From contig CAXBOY010000005.1 of NCBI GenBank assembly GCA_963977405.1, positions 3,724-67,723 on the forward strand: a stretch of DNA of 64,000 nt, written 5' to 3'. Below the pieces are notes generated by a model, which saw only the letters and a program-made list of their open reading frames with translations, searched no databases and was not told the origin of the DNA. The DNA is from UBA5078 sp963977405. Its GTDB lineage: Bacteria > Pseudomonadota > Gammaproteobacteria > Pseudomonadales > Pseudohongiellaceae. Positions 34,083 through 41,516 of the stretch are shown here, one piece after another. The position numbers were made by a program, and so were the translations under genes. Numbering within the stretch: position 1 is the stretch's first letter; each line of letters starts with the position of its first letter.

Positions 34083-35266
34083 ACAGCTTCATCTTCCTCA
34101 TCGAGTGTGTCTGTTATCCACAAGCTGCCCTGATTATATAACGCAACAATGGTGTTTGCGTTGTTCTCATCAGCATGGAACACGGTAGCCCAATCGGGCT
34201 CATCGGCAAACGGGTCACAAAGCGTCTCGAGAATGGCATCGAAGGACGTTGGACTCACTAGGCTATGACCGCCTGCAAACAACTGTGTAGTGCCATCGGC
34301 GTCCTGCGTGAACGCAAAGCGAGCGATTGGATGGCGCTGTAAAGCGACGCCGTCCTCTAGCAAAAAGCCGAGTTCAGCCGCTGTAAGAGGGGCTGGCGTC
34401 TCGACTAAATCCGGATACTTTGCCTGAGTCATATACTTGCCGAAGCAGCGTGACACAAGCGACTTGTCTAGAAGGCGTTGCTGCAACAGTGCTAGCACTT
34501 GCTCGGTAACGATTGGACTGATCTCGCCGACCCGTTCTGGGCGTCGCGCATTCGTATCGACATAGCGCTCGTCTTCGCGTAGCGACTCGATTAACGCATT
34601 GCTGACGTCATCTAATAGCTCTGCCACCGAGGGTGTGCGAAAACCTACCGAGTAAGTGATGCTGGTGCCGATGGACTGCCCGTAGTGAGCAATGTTTGGC
34701 GGGATATAGAGAATGTCCCCCGGCTCGACAATCCAATCTTCCTGAGTCTCGAAATGGCGCAGGAGCTTCATGTCGGTATCGCTGCGCAGTTCGGTGTCGC
34801 TATCTACACGCCCACCTAGTCGCCAGCGCTTCTTGCCTAGGCCTTGGATCAGGAAGACGTCGTAGTAGTCGAAATGGGGGCCAACACCGCCGCCATCGCT
34901 GGCGAGGCTGATCATCAGGTCATCGATGCGCCAGCGCGGTATGAAGTCGAAAGACTCTAAGATGGCGCGCGCGCCTTCGTCCCACTGATCTGCCGCCTGA
35001 ATCAACAGACTCCAATGACTCGTCGCTAAGCTTCGCAAATCGGTCTCTGGGAAGGGGCCATTGCGAAGTGTCCAATTCTCTTGGCTTGGGTCGCTGAGGA
35101 TCAAGCGCGACTCTATAAACTCCTCGCAGGCCATGCCGGCGAGTTCGTCTACCTCAAGAGGATCGGCGAAGCTGCCGTTGCCTCGTATAAGCAGTGGCTT
35201 CTTCTGCCAATACTCGGCAAGAAAATGCTCTACATCGAAAGACTTGGGCAATACAGCTGTGCTCAA
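34079..35266 (-). CDS. roxA: Ribosomal protein L16 arginine hydroxylase (JmjC/cupin)
   Basis: An Fe(II)/2-oxoglutarate oxygenase of the YcfD/RoxA family, which hydroxylates an arginine of ribosomal protein L16. The iron ligands are visible as H131 and D133 (GPHFDYYDVFLIQ) and H194 (IPPNIAHYGQS). The following RKRWRLGG-like segment (KKRWRLGG) is typical. At 395 residues it is close to E. coli YcfD (373) with the same C-terminal extension. It follows purB by 31 bases on the same strand, and its stop overlaps the next gene's start. Confidence 0.92.
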   Translation of the reverse strand: MSTAVLPKSFDVEHFLAEYWQKKPLLIRGNGSFADPLEVDELAGMACEEFIESRLILSDPSQENWTLRNGPFPETDLRSLATSHWSLLIQAADQWDEGARAILESFDFIPRWRIDDLMISLASDGGGVGPHFDYYDVFLIQGLGKKRWRLGGRVDSDTELRSDTDMKLLRHFETQEDWIVEPGDILYIPPNIAHYGQSIGTSITYSVGFRTPSVAELLDDVSNALIESLREDERYVDTNARRPERVGEISPIVTEQVLALLQQRLLDKSLVSRCFGKYMTQAKYPDLVETPAPLTAAELGFLLEDGVALQRHPIARFAFTQDADGTTQLFAGGHSLVSPTSFDAILETLCDPFADEPDWATVFHADENNANTIVALYNQGSLWITDTLDEEDEAV

Positions 35267-35297
35267 GTGCGTACCCCGCTTAGCGACTTAGTGCGCA

Positions 35298-36674
35298 TTA
35301 AACCTTCTTCGCCTGATCTATTGCGTTGCCGATGTAATTCTCTGGGCGTAGCGAACGGAGTAGGGCTTTGCCTTCCTCTGGAATGTCGAGGGTGTCGACA
35401 AACTGTTCTAACACCTGTTGATTGATCTTCTGACCGCGAGTCAATGCCTTGAGTTTCTCATATGGCTGGTCCACGTTGTAGCGGCGCATCACCGTTTGAA
35501 TTGGCTCGGCCAACACTTCCCAGCTATTGTCCAGGTCCGCGAGGAGTTTCTCTGGCGCAAGATTCAGCTTGCTGAGGCCCTTGAGTGTTGCGTGGTAGGC
35601 AATAACGCTATGGGCGAAACCGACGCCGATATTACGTAGCACCGTGGAATCCGTCAGGTCGCGCTGCCAGCGCGAAATTGGGAGTTTCTCCGCCATATGC
35701 TGCATGACGGCATTGCCGATTCCGAGATTACCTTCGGAGTTTTCAAAGTCGATCGGGTTGACTTTGTGGGGCATGGTTGACGAGCCGACTTCGCCGGCAA
35801 TAGTGCGCTGCTTGAAGTAGCCTAAAGAAATATAGCCCCACACATCGCGGTCGAAGTCGATGAGTATCGTGTTGAATCTGCACAGTGCGGAGAAAAGTTC
35901 AGCAATATAGTCGTGGGGTTCGATCTGCGTTGTATAGGGGTTCCATTGCAGTCCTAGTGACTCGACGAAACTGTGCGCATTGGCCTGCCAGTCGATATCG
36001 GGATAGGCCGAGAGGTGAGCGTTGTAATTGCCCACGGCGCCGTTGATCTTGCCAAGAATCTCGTTATTCTTAAACTGGACGAGCTGGCGCTCTAGCCTTG
36101 CCACCACATTGGCAATCTCTTTGCCGATGGTCGAAGGCGAAGCGGTCTGGCCATGAGTGCGGGATAGCAGTGGCTGCTCTGCGAACTCGTGCGCCATGTC
36201 TCGTAGCTTGTCGACGAGTTGCTGCATCAGGGGCAGCATCACGTCGTCGCGACCATCTTTTAGCATCAGTGCATAGGAAAGATTATTGATATCCTCAGAG
36301 GTGCAGGCGAAGTGGACGAATTCGATCTGTGTGGCTAGGTCAGGATGACTGCTAACGCGCTCCTTGAGAAAATACTCGACAGCCTTAACGTCGTGATTGG
36401 TCGTAGCTTCGATGTCTTTTACGCGCTGCGCATCCTCAATCGAGAAATTAGCAATGATGTCTTCGAGCACTTGATTGCCGGCGCTGGAGATAGCAGGAGC
36501 TTCCGTGACTTGCGGATGGGCCGCTAGGCATTGCAGCCAACGAACCTCGACGATAACGCGGTAGCGTATCAACGCGTATTCGCTGAAGTAGTTTCCTAAG
36601 ATGTCGACCTTGTTGCGATAACGTCCGTCGATTGGGGAGATGGCGGTCAGTCCGCTTAAGGGGCTCGCTGTCAT
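35298..36674 (-). CDS. purB: Adenylosuccinate lyase
   Basis: A fumarase-superfamily lyase acting twice in purine synthesis: on SAICAR and on adenylosuccinate. The 458-residue protein begins LSGLTAISPIDGRYRNKVD as in E. coli PurB. The superfamily signature GSSTMPHKVNPIDFENSEGN is present, along with the catalytic TSEDINNL and HGQTASPSTIGKE segments. It sits in the conserved nudJ-mnmA-hflD-purB order, 25 bases after hflD. The purC gene is also in this window, but elsewhere. Confidence 0.96.
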   Translation of the reverse strand: MTASPLSGLTAISPIDGRYRNKVDILGNYFSEYALIRYRVIVEVRWLQCLAAHPQVTEAPAISSAGNQVLEDIIANFSIEDAQRVKDIEATTNHDVKAVEYFLKERVSSHPDLATQIEFVHFACTSEDINNLSYALMLKDGRDDVMLPLMQQLVDKLRDMAHEFAEQPLLSRTHGQTASPSTIGKEIANVVARLERQLVQFKNNEILGKINGAVGNYNAHLSAYPDIDWQANAHSFVESLGLQWNPYTTQIEPHDYIAELFSALCRFNTILIDFDRDVWGYISLGYFKQRTIAGEVGSSTMPHKVNPIDFENSEGNLGIGNAVMQHMAEKLPISRWQRDLTDSTVLRNIGVGFAHSVIAYHATLKGLSKLNLAPEKLLADLDNSWEVLAEPIQTVMRRYNVDQPYEKLKALTRGQKINQQVLEQFVDTLDIPEEGKALLRSLRPENYIGNAIDQAKKV

Positions 36675-36699
36675 GTTAGTGTCCTAGCTAAAAGATTTA

Positions 36700-37392
36700 T
36701 TAATGAATTGAAAATAGGTTGCGGCGAATGGCAGCCACACTGTCTCGAATGCGACGCTTGTAGAAAAAAAGGTGCCAGCGGCGCCCGCCGAGTTGATGCC
36801 AGAGTAGAGCGGAGCGTATGCCTGCTAAAAGAAGGGCACGAATCTGATCGGCCACGCGTTGATTACGCAGGTGTTCTACATTGCCCTTCACGTGGATACG
36901 GTAAGTCAATTTACTGATAGTGTCTTGGTACAGCGCGGCGAGTACGGCGTAGTCGTAGTTGTCGGACTTTGCGACAGGTGCGAGGCTGTCGGCATCGAGG
37001 TCCTGTTCTTCGCTATCGAGGAAAAGTGTTTCGCGTTGCTGCATGCGCTGCCGAATTGCAGATTGCATCTCCGGTACGTTCATCAATTGCTGCTGAAGGA
37101 CGCTCATGCCTAACACATACTTCATGGGTTCGCCGAACTCTCTCATGCCATCGCTATCGAGAGTTTTTTGCAGGATGCTCAGGCCATTGGAGAAGCGGCT
37201 AACATCAGGATAGATGTCCGCAACCGAGTCAGGGTCTATGACTAAAAGAGGATCGATACAGGCTTTAATCTGCGCTTCGTCTGCGCGCCCGCTATGGGCA
37301 AGTGTATTGACCAGGTGGGCACACTGAACCACGACGGCCAGCGTAATATTGCGATATTCCCAATCGCTAAACCTAGCGGAAGTATTGCTCAA
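36700..37392 (-). CDS. hflD: HflD lysogenization regulator homologue
   Basis: A 230-residue, mostly helical protein matching the E. coli HflD family, which modulates phage lambda CII stability and associates with the inner membrane. Its physiological role is not settled. FSDWEYRNITLAVVVQCAHLVNTLA at the N-terminus and the GLSILQKTLDS segment are typical. The start overlaps the mnmA 3' end by 20 bases, as is common in gammaproteobacteria, where hflD lies between mnmA and purB. Confidence 0.92.
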   Translation of the reverse strand: MSNTSARFSDWEYRNITLAVVVQCAHLVNTLAHSGRADEAQIKACIDPLLVIDPDSVADIYPDVSRFSNGLSILQKTLDSDGMREFGEPMKYVLGMSVLQQQLMNVPEMQSAIRQRMQQRETLFLDSEEQDLDADSLAPVAKSDNYDYAVLAALYQDTISKLTYRIHVKGNVEHLRNQRVADQIRALLLAGIRSALLWHQLGGRRWHLFFYKRRIRDSVAAIRRNLFSIH

Positions 37393-38545
37393 TGACCGCT
37401 CCTCCTAAACAAATTTCCCCGTCATAGAACACGATGGTCTGGCCGGGCGTAACGGCGCGCTGTGGTGCGCGGAATGTCACCATCACAGTCTCATTGTCTA
37501 TAGCCTCGACTGTGCAGTGCTGATCAGCTTGACGGTAGCGTATCTTCGCCATGCATTGCAGTGGTAACTGTGGCACCTGATGATTGATCCATGCCAACTG
37601 GGTTGCCTTCAATGCGCTAGAGTACAAATGTTCGTTCTCTTTGCCCTGTGCAACTATGAGTACATTGCGCTCAAGATCTTTGCCCACCACATACCAAGGG
37701 GCATCGTCGAAATCATGTAAACCACCGATCCCAAGACCTTGGCGTTGACCGTAGGTGTGGTACATCAGGCCGTGATGCTTGCCTATGACTTCGCCATCTA
37801 CGTTCTCGATCTCGCCAGGTTGAGCGGGCAGGTAGCGTTGCAGGAAGTCTTTAAACTTGCGCTCGCCGATAAAGCAAATGCCGGTGCTGTCTTTCTTGTC
37901 GTGGGTAACGAAGCCATGTTCGGCGGCGAGTGCGCGTACTTCGCTTTTTTCTAACTCGCCGACTGGGAATAGGCTGCGTGCAAGGCTGTCCTCGTTCACG
38001 GCGCTAAGGAAATAACTCTGGTCTTTATTCTGATCTAATCCTTTGAGTAGCAGCGTCTGTTGAGCACCTAGGTTGTCTACGACGGCGCGGCGCACATAGT
38101 GGCCAGTGGCGATATAATCAGCCCCCAACTCGGTAGCGTACTCTAAGAATGCCTTAAACTTGATCTCGCGATTGCACAAGATATCCGGGTTCGGTGTACG
38201 CCCTGCGCGGTACTCGGAAATAAAATGTTCGAAGACATTGTCCCAGTACTCCGAAGCGAAGTTGGCTGTGTGGAGTTTCAGGCCGAGCTTGCGGCAAACT
38301 GATCCGGCATCGGCTAAATCGGCTTTCGCCGTGCAGTATTCGCTGTCGTCGTCCTCTTCCCAGTTCTTCATGAACAGGCCTTCGACTTGATAGCCCTGTT
38401 CTTGCAGCAGAAGAGCGGCCACGGAGGAGTCGACGCCGCCGGACATTCCGACAATGACTTTGATAGAGGCGTTAGCCGCAGAATTTGTGGAATTTGCAAT
38501 CATGGTTTCGAATTCAGTCTTGGGGGCTAAGTTGGCCCAGTTCAA
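37373..38545 (-). CDS. mnmA: tRNA-specific 2-thiouridylase
   Basis: Thiolates U34 of tRNA-Glu, -Gln and -Lys; in gammaproteobacteria it takes sulfur from the TusBCD-TusE relay, whose genes are near 59-60 kb here. The PP-loop VGMSGGVDSS begins near residue 32. The two catalytic cysteines lie in LCNREIKFK and STGICFIGERKF. The TTG at 38545 overlaps the nudJ stop (TTGA). An ATG at 38503 would give an N-terminus closer to that of E. coli. Neither has a strong ribosome site, so the start is uncertain within 14 codons. Confidence 0.95.
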   Translation of the reverse strand: MNWANLAPKTEFETMIANSTNSAANASIKVIVGMSGGVDSSVAALLLQEQGYQVEGLFMKNWEEDDDSEYCTAKADLADAGSVCRKLGLKLHTANFASEYWDNVFEHFISEYRAGRTPNPDILCNREIKFKAFLEYATELGADYIATGHYVRRAVVDNLGAQQTLLLKGLDQNKDQSYFLSAVNEDSLARSLFPVGELEKSEVRALAAEHGFVTHDKKDSTGICFIGERKFKDFLQRYLPAQPGEIENVDGEVIGKHHGLMYHTYGQRQGLGIGGLHDFDDAPWYVVGKDLERNVLIVAQGKENEHLYSSALKATQLAWINHQVPQLPLQCMAKIRYRQADQHCTVEAIDNETVMVTFRAPQRAVTPGQTIVFYDGEICLGGAVIEQYFR

Positions 38546-38991
38546 TCAAGGGTTTGCACGACATCTAAGGGATAGGCCTTACCTAGCAAGAAATCGTCAA
38601 TAACGCGCAACACAACGGGGCTACGCATTTGCTCTTTACGCGCTTCCAGCTCCGCACGGGTCAACCACAGCGCCCGCACTATGTCTGTGTCCAGCGCTAA
38701 GCCCGGTACTTCTCGAATGGCCTTGGCGATGAAACAAGTCCGGATATAGCAAATATTGTTCACGCTAGAGGTCTGTTGGTACAAGCCGAGTAAACCGGTG
38801 AGCTCGACTTCCCAAGCGGTTTCCTCAAGTGTTTCGCGCAAGGCGGCCTGTGCTAGGCTCTCATTCGCCTCGAGATGACCGGCTGGCTGATTCAATACTA
38901 GTTGGCCGTTAATTAACTCTTCTACCATCAAAAAACGAGCGTTGTGCTCGACAACTGTCGCTACTGTTTTGTGGGGGTGCCACTGAGCCAT
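38542..38991 (-). CDS. nudJ: Nudix phosphohydrolase
   Basis: A Nudix hydrolase acting on nucleoside and thiamine diphosphates or triphosphates in E. coli (NudJ). The Nudix box runs GHLEANESLAQAALRETLEET, followed by a WEVEL-type turn. The frame is open to 39027, but the ATG at 38991 (MAQWHPHKTVATVVEH) matches the family N-terminus and gives 149 residues. It is the first gene of the nudJ-mnmA-hflD-purB unit and diverges from moaC. Confidence 0.9.
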   Translation of the reverse strand: MAQWHPHKTVATVVEHNARFLMVEELINGQLVLNQPAGHLEANESLAQAALRETLEETAWEVELTGLLGLYQQTSSVNNICYIRTCFIAKAIREVPGLALDTDIVRALWLTRAELEARKEQMRSPVVLRVIDDFLLGKAYPLDVVQTLD

Positions 38992-39169
38992 CGCTGAGGG
39001 TTTCCGCTGCTTTGTGCAAAGGCGCAATCCTAACGCAAAATGCGCCGAAATGCCTCTAGCATTGATGAATTACTGTCAGAGTAGCTGTGTGCATGAATCG
39101 CTTTAGATGGGAGGCTTTTACATGGATAATACGGCTCGATGCAAATTAGCGATTTAGTGGAGCAAGAAC

Positions 39170-39649
39170 ATGGGTGAATTGACGCATTTGGATGCGCAGG
39201 GCAATGCCCACATGGTGGATGTCGGCGGTAAAGAGATCAGCAAGCGTTCGGCCACCGCAACCGCACTCATTACGATGCTTCCGGCGACGCTAGAGTTGAT
39301 AGTGGCTGGCGGGCATAAGAAGGGAGATGTATTGGCAGTGGCTAGGATTGCAGGCATTCAGGCTGCCAAGAAATGCGCCGACCTGATTCCATTGTGTCAC
39401 CCGCTGATGCTGACCTCTGTGAAGGTCGAGTTCGACATCGATAGCGACAATCACCAGGTACTAATCACTGCCCGCTGCGGCTTAGACGGAAAGACGGGCG
39501 TAGAGATGGAGGCATTGACTGCCGCTTCGGTTGCTGCCCTTACAATCTACGATATGTGCAAGGCGGTGGATAAGGGTATGGTCATAGAGAAGATTTGCCT
39601 GCAAGAAAAGCTCGGCGGCAAGTCAGGCCACTTCACGCGGCAGGACTAA
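39170..39649 (+). CDS. moaC: Cyclic pyranopterin monophosphate synthase
   Basis: Converts the GTP-derived 3',8-cyclo-GTP into cPMP in molybdenum cofactor synthesis. The 159-residue protein (161 in E. coli) shows HMVDVGGKEISKRSATA, the active-site lysines in GIQAAKKCADLIPLCHPL, and the C-terminal KAVDKGMVIEKICLQEKLGGKSG. TGGAGCAAGAAC before the ATG supplies a ribosome site. It is first in a moaCDE group set between nudJ and rluE; moaA is not in the window. I see no Moco riboswitch in the upstream region. Confidence 0.95.
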   Translation: MGELTHLDAQGNAHMVDVGGKEISKRSATATALITMLPATLELIVAGGHKKGDVLAVARIAGIQAAKKCADLIPLCHPLMLTSVKVEFDIDSDNHQVLITARCGLDGKTGVEMEALTAASVAALTIYDMCKAVDKGMVIEKICLQEKLGGKSGHFTRQD

Positions 39650-39683
39650 GAGCCTTAGCGACGCAATAATCGGGGATTTATTG

Positions 39684-39938
39684 ATGGTGAAGATACAGTA
39701 TTTTGCGAGCCTGCGAGAGACCCTCGGGGCTCAGAACGAGGAGCTAGCGCTGCCTGCTGAAGTGCAGAATGTTGAGCAGCTAGCGCGTCACTTAAGCCAT
39801 GACCGCGCTGGAGAATGGGCGGTGCTCGAGGATCCATCCCGCGTTCTAATCGCGGTGAACCAGACGATCGTAGAGCGCAGTCATCCGCTGCAAGGGACTG
39901 AAGAGGTTGCCTTCTTTCCTCCTATGACGGGGGGCTGA
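39684..39938 (+). CDS. moaD: Molybdopterin synthase sulfur-carrier subunit
   Basis: The ubiquitin-like small subunit of molybdopterin synthase, which carries sulfur as a C-terminal thiocarboxylate. It is 84 residues and ends in the required Gly-Gly (FFPPMTGG). The N-terminal VKIQYFASLRETLG segment is typical. A TTG at 39681 directly precedes the ATG; I use the ATG. moaE follows after two bases. Confidence 0.93.
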   Translation: MVKIQYFASLRETLGAQNEELALPAEVQNVEQLARHLSHDRAGEWAVLEDPSRVLIAVNQTIVERSHPLQGTEEVAFFPPMTGG

Positions 39939-39940
39939 GC

Positions 39941-40414
39941 GTGATTAGCGTACAGAGCGCGGATTTCGACATGGCACAGCTCTATGCGGCGTTACGCGAG
40001 GAGGCTGACAATGCAGGGGGTATTGCGTGCTTTACGGGCCTAGTTCGTGAGTTCTACGAACCGGAAGACAAGGGCAAGGAGCCTGCAGTGAAGAGCCTGT
40101 TTCTGGAGCACTATCCTGGCATGACGGAAAAGGCGCTAGCGGACATAGTAACGGAGGCGGAAGGGCGCTGAGACGTCTTAGCGAGTCAGGTGGTGCACCG
40201 AGTAGGGGAGCTACATGCGGGCGATCAGATCGTTTTCGTTGGCGTTGCGAGCACACACCGAGGCGATGCATTCGCGGCGGCCGAATTCATCATGGACTAC
40301 CTAAAGACCCGGGCACCGTTCTGGAAGAAACAACAGTCAGGTGACACCTCCGAATGGATAGAGAGCCGCGCTAGCGACGAACAAGCAAGAGCCCGCTGGG
40401 AGAAGACAACATAG
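39941..40414 (+). pseudogene. moaE: Molybdopterin synthase catalytic subunit interrupted by an in-frame TGA
   Basis: MoaE moves sulfur from MoaD to cPMP. The frame starts at GTG 39941, two bases after moaD, and stops at TGA 40169-40171 after 76 residues. It then continues in the same frame without any other lesion to TAG 40412-40414. The join reads TEAEGR-stop-DVLASQVVHRVGEL, and E. coli MoaE has Trp at the stop (NRW), so TGG has become TGA. All active-site parts after the stop are conserved (STHR, DYLKTRAPFWKK). The full frame would be 157 residues against 150 in E. coli. Possibilities are a recent null mutation, a base error, readthrough, or reinitiation at GTG 40190. TGA is a normal stop elsewhere here (for example moaD, glgB, glgX). 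Confidence 0.85.
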
Positions 40415-40420
40415 AATCTA

Positions 40421-40735
40421 CTGATTATAGGAGCTCATGCCCTCGTAAGGGGGTGCCTTGCAAGCGAATGGGTGCGATTGGTGTAGGTCTGTGGAAGATT
40501 TAGGCCAATCGCCTGCAGGGCAGGCTCCTACAGTCGGCGCATTTTTTCTAATCCTGATAGAAACCACTGATTGTAGGAGCTTGCCTTGCAAGCGAAGGGT
40601 GCGATTGATGAGGATCTGTGAAAGATTTAGACCTTCGCGGGCAAGGCCCGCTCCCACAGTCAGCGTAATTATCAAGATATGGGAGAACCACTGACTGTGG
40701 GAGCTTGCCCTGCAAGCGAAGGGTGCGATTGATGA
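40421..40735. repeat. REP/BIME-like repeat cluster between moaE and rluE
   Basis: The 325-base gap is filled by a repeated unit. Direct copies (core GTAGGAGCTTGCCTTGCAAG, then CGAAGGGTGCGATTG) lie near 40424-40479, 40570-40606 and 40696-40730. Inverted copies (core CAAGGCCCGCTCCCACAG type) lie near 40504-40535 and 40631-40660. Direct and inverted copies alternate with a period of about 125-145 bases and can pair into long stems. The sequence resembles Pseudomonas-type REP elements, which are mobilised by RAYT transposases; no RAYT gene is in the window. Frames across this region are repeat artefacts. Confidence 0.85.
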
Positions 40736-40739
40736 TGAT

Positions 40740-41288
40740 CTATAGCGAACCCACCTCAATCATCCGCGACTCACAGGGCATCAGACCTTCCAGTTGCCAT
40801 GGGCCGATGCTTACGCGGATCAGGCGTAGGGTTGGGTAGCCTACTGCCGCTGTCATTCGTCGCACCTGCCGATTCTTGCCCTCGAATATGGTCAGCTCTA
40901 CCCATGATGTTGGGATTGCCTTGCGCTCCCGGATCGGAGGCGTGCGTGGCCATACTTCCACATTGCTTAGTCGCCGTGCCTGTGCAGGCCGGGTAAGACC
41001 ATCTTTCAGCCTTACCCCCTTCGCCAGCTCCTGTAAGGCCTCATCGCTAATTTCGCCCTCTACCTGCGCCCAATAGACCTTACCTAGTTTGTGTTTCGGG
41101 TCGCTGATGCGCGCCTGCAGTTTGCCGCAGTCTGTTAGCAATAATAGCCCTTCCGAGTCTCTGTCTAGCCGTCCCGCCGGGTAGAAACCCTTTTGCTCGA
41201 TACACGCCGACAGCGTTTGCCGATCGCTCTGATCCGTAAACTGCGACAGCATGTCGTAGGGTTTGTTGAGTAGTATTAGCCTGGCCAT
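40740..41288 (-). CDS. rluE: 23S rRNA pseudouridine-2457 synthase
   Basis: An RsuA-family pseudouridine synthase modifying U2457 of 23S rRNA. The 182-residue protein lacks an S4 domain, as RluE does. The catalytic Asp is in AGRLDRDSEGLLLLT (about residue 42), and the family segments KVYWAQVEG and EGKNRQVRRM follow. It diverges from icd, the arrangement found in E. coli. Its 3' end directly abuts the REP cluster. Confidence 0.92.
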   Translation of the reverse strand: MARLILLNKPYDMLSQFTDQSDRQTLSACIEQKGFYPAGRLDRDSEGLLLLTDCGKLQARISDPKHKLGKVYWAQVEGEISDEALQELAKGVRLKDGLTRPAQARRLSNVEVWPRTPPIRERKAIPTSWVELTIFEGKNRQVRRMTAAVGYPTLRLIRVSIGPWQLEGLMPCESRMIEVGSL

Positions 41289-41388
41289 AAAGCGTCAATA
41301 TTGTCCTGTAAGGTCGTGGTAGCAGCGAAATTGCGGTTCTTGCGGGCTTTTCGCGTCGTGTTTGCGTCTATTCTAACAAAGCCTCTGC

Positions 41389-41397
41389 TGCTATAAT
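41389..41397 (+). promoter_or_regulatory. Extended -10 promoter for icd
   Basis: TGCTATAAT (41389-41397) is a perfect extended -10 element (TGn plus TATAAT), about 120 bases before the icd ATG. The -35 position (TATTCT at 41369-41374) is weak, as expected for an extended -10 promoter. Confidence 0.55.
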
Positions 41398-41516
41398 GCG
41401 CCGCAAAATAATCTAGAGTAGATCTCTCGAATCTGCCGCAGTGTAGAGATCAGAAATGACAATCCCGCCACTGAAAACCCTAAGGTGAATCCGGTTTACA
41501 TAAACAAGGAACAACT

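Noticed and set aside
39028..39169. Molybdenum-cofactor riboswitch before moaC
   Set aside because: The leader is short and lacks the nested stems of the Moco motif; no structure beyond chance was visible.
40169..40171. Selenocysteine at the moaE TGA
   Set aside because: Homologues have Trp, not Cys, at this position, and I see no clear SECIS hairpin immediately downstream.
40458..40694. Open frame across the REP cluster
   Set aside because: It consists of repeat units, has no ribosome site, and its mirror frame on the other strand is also open.
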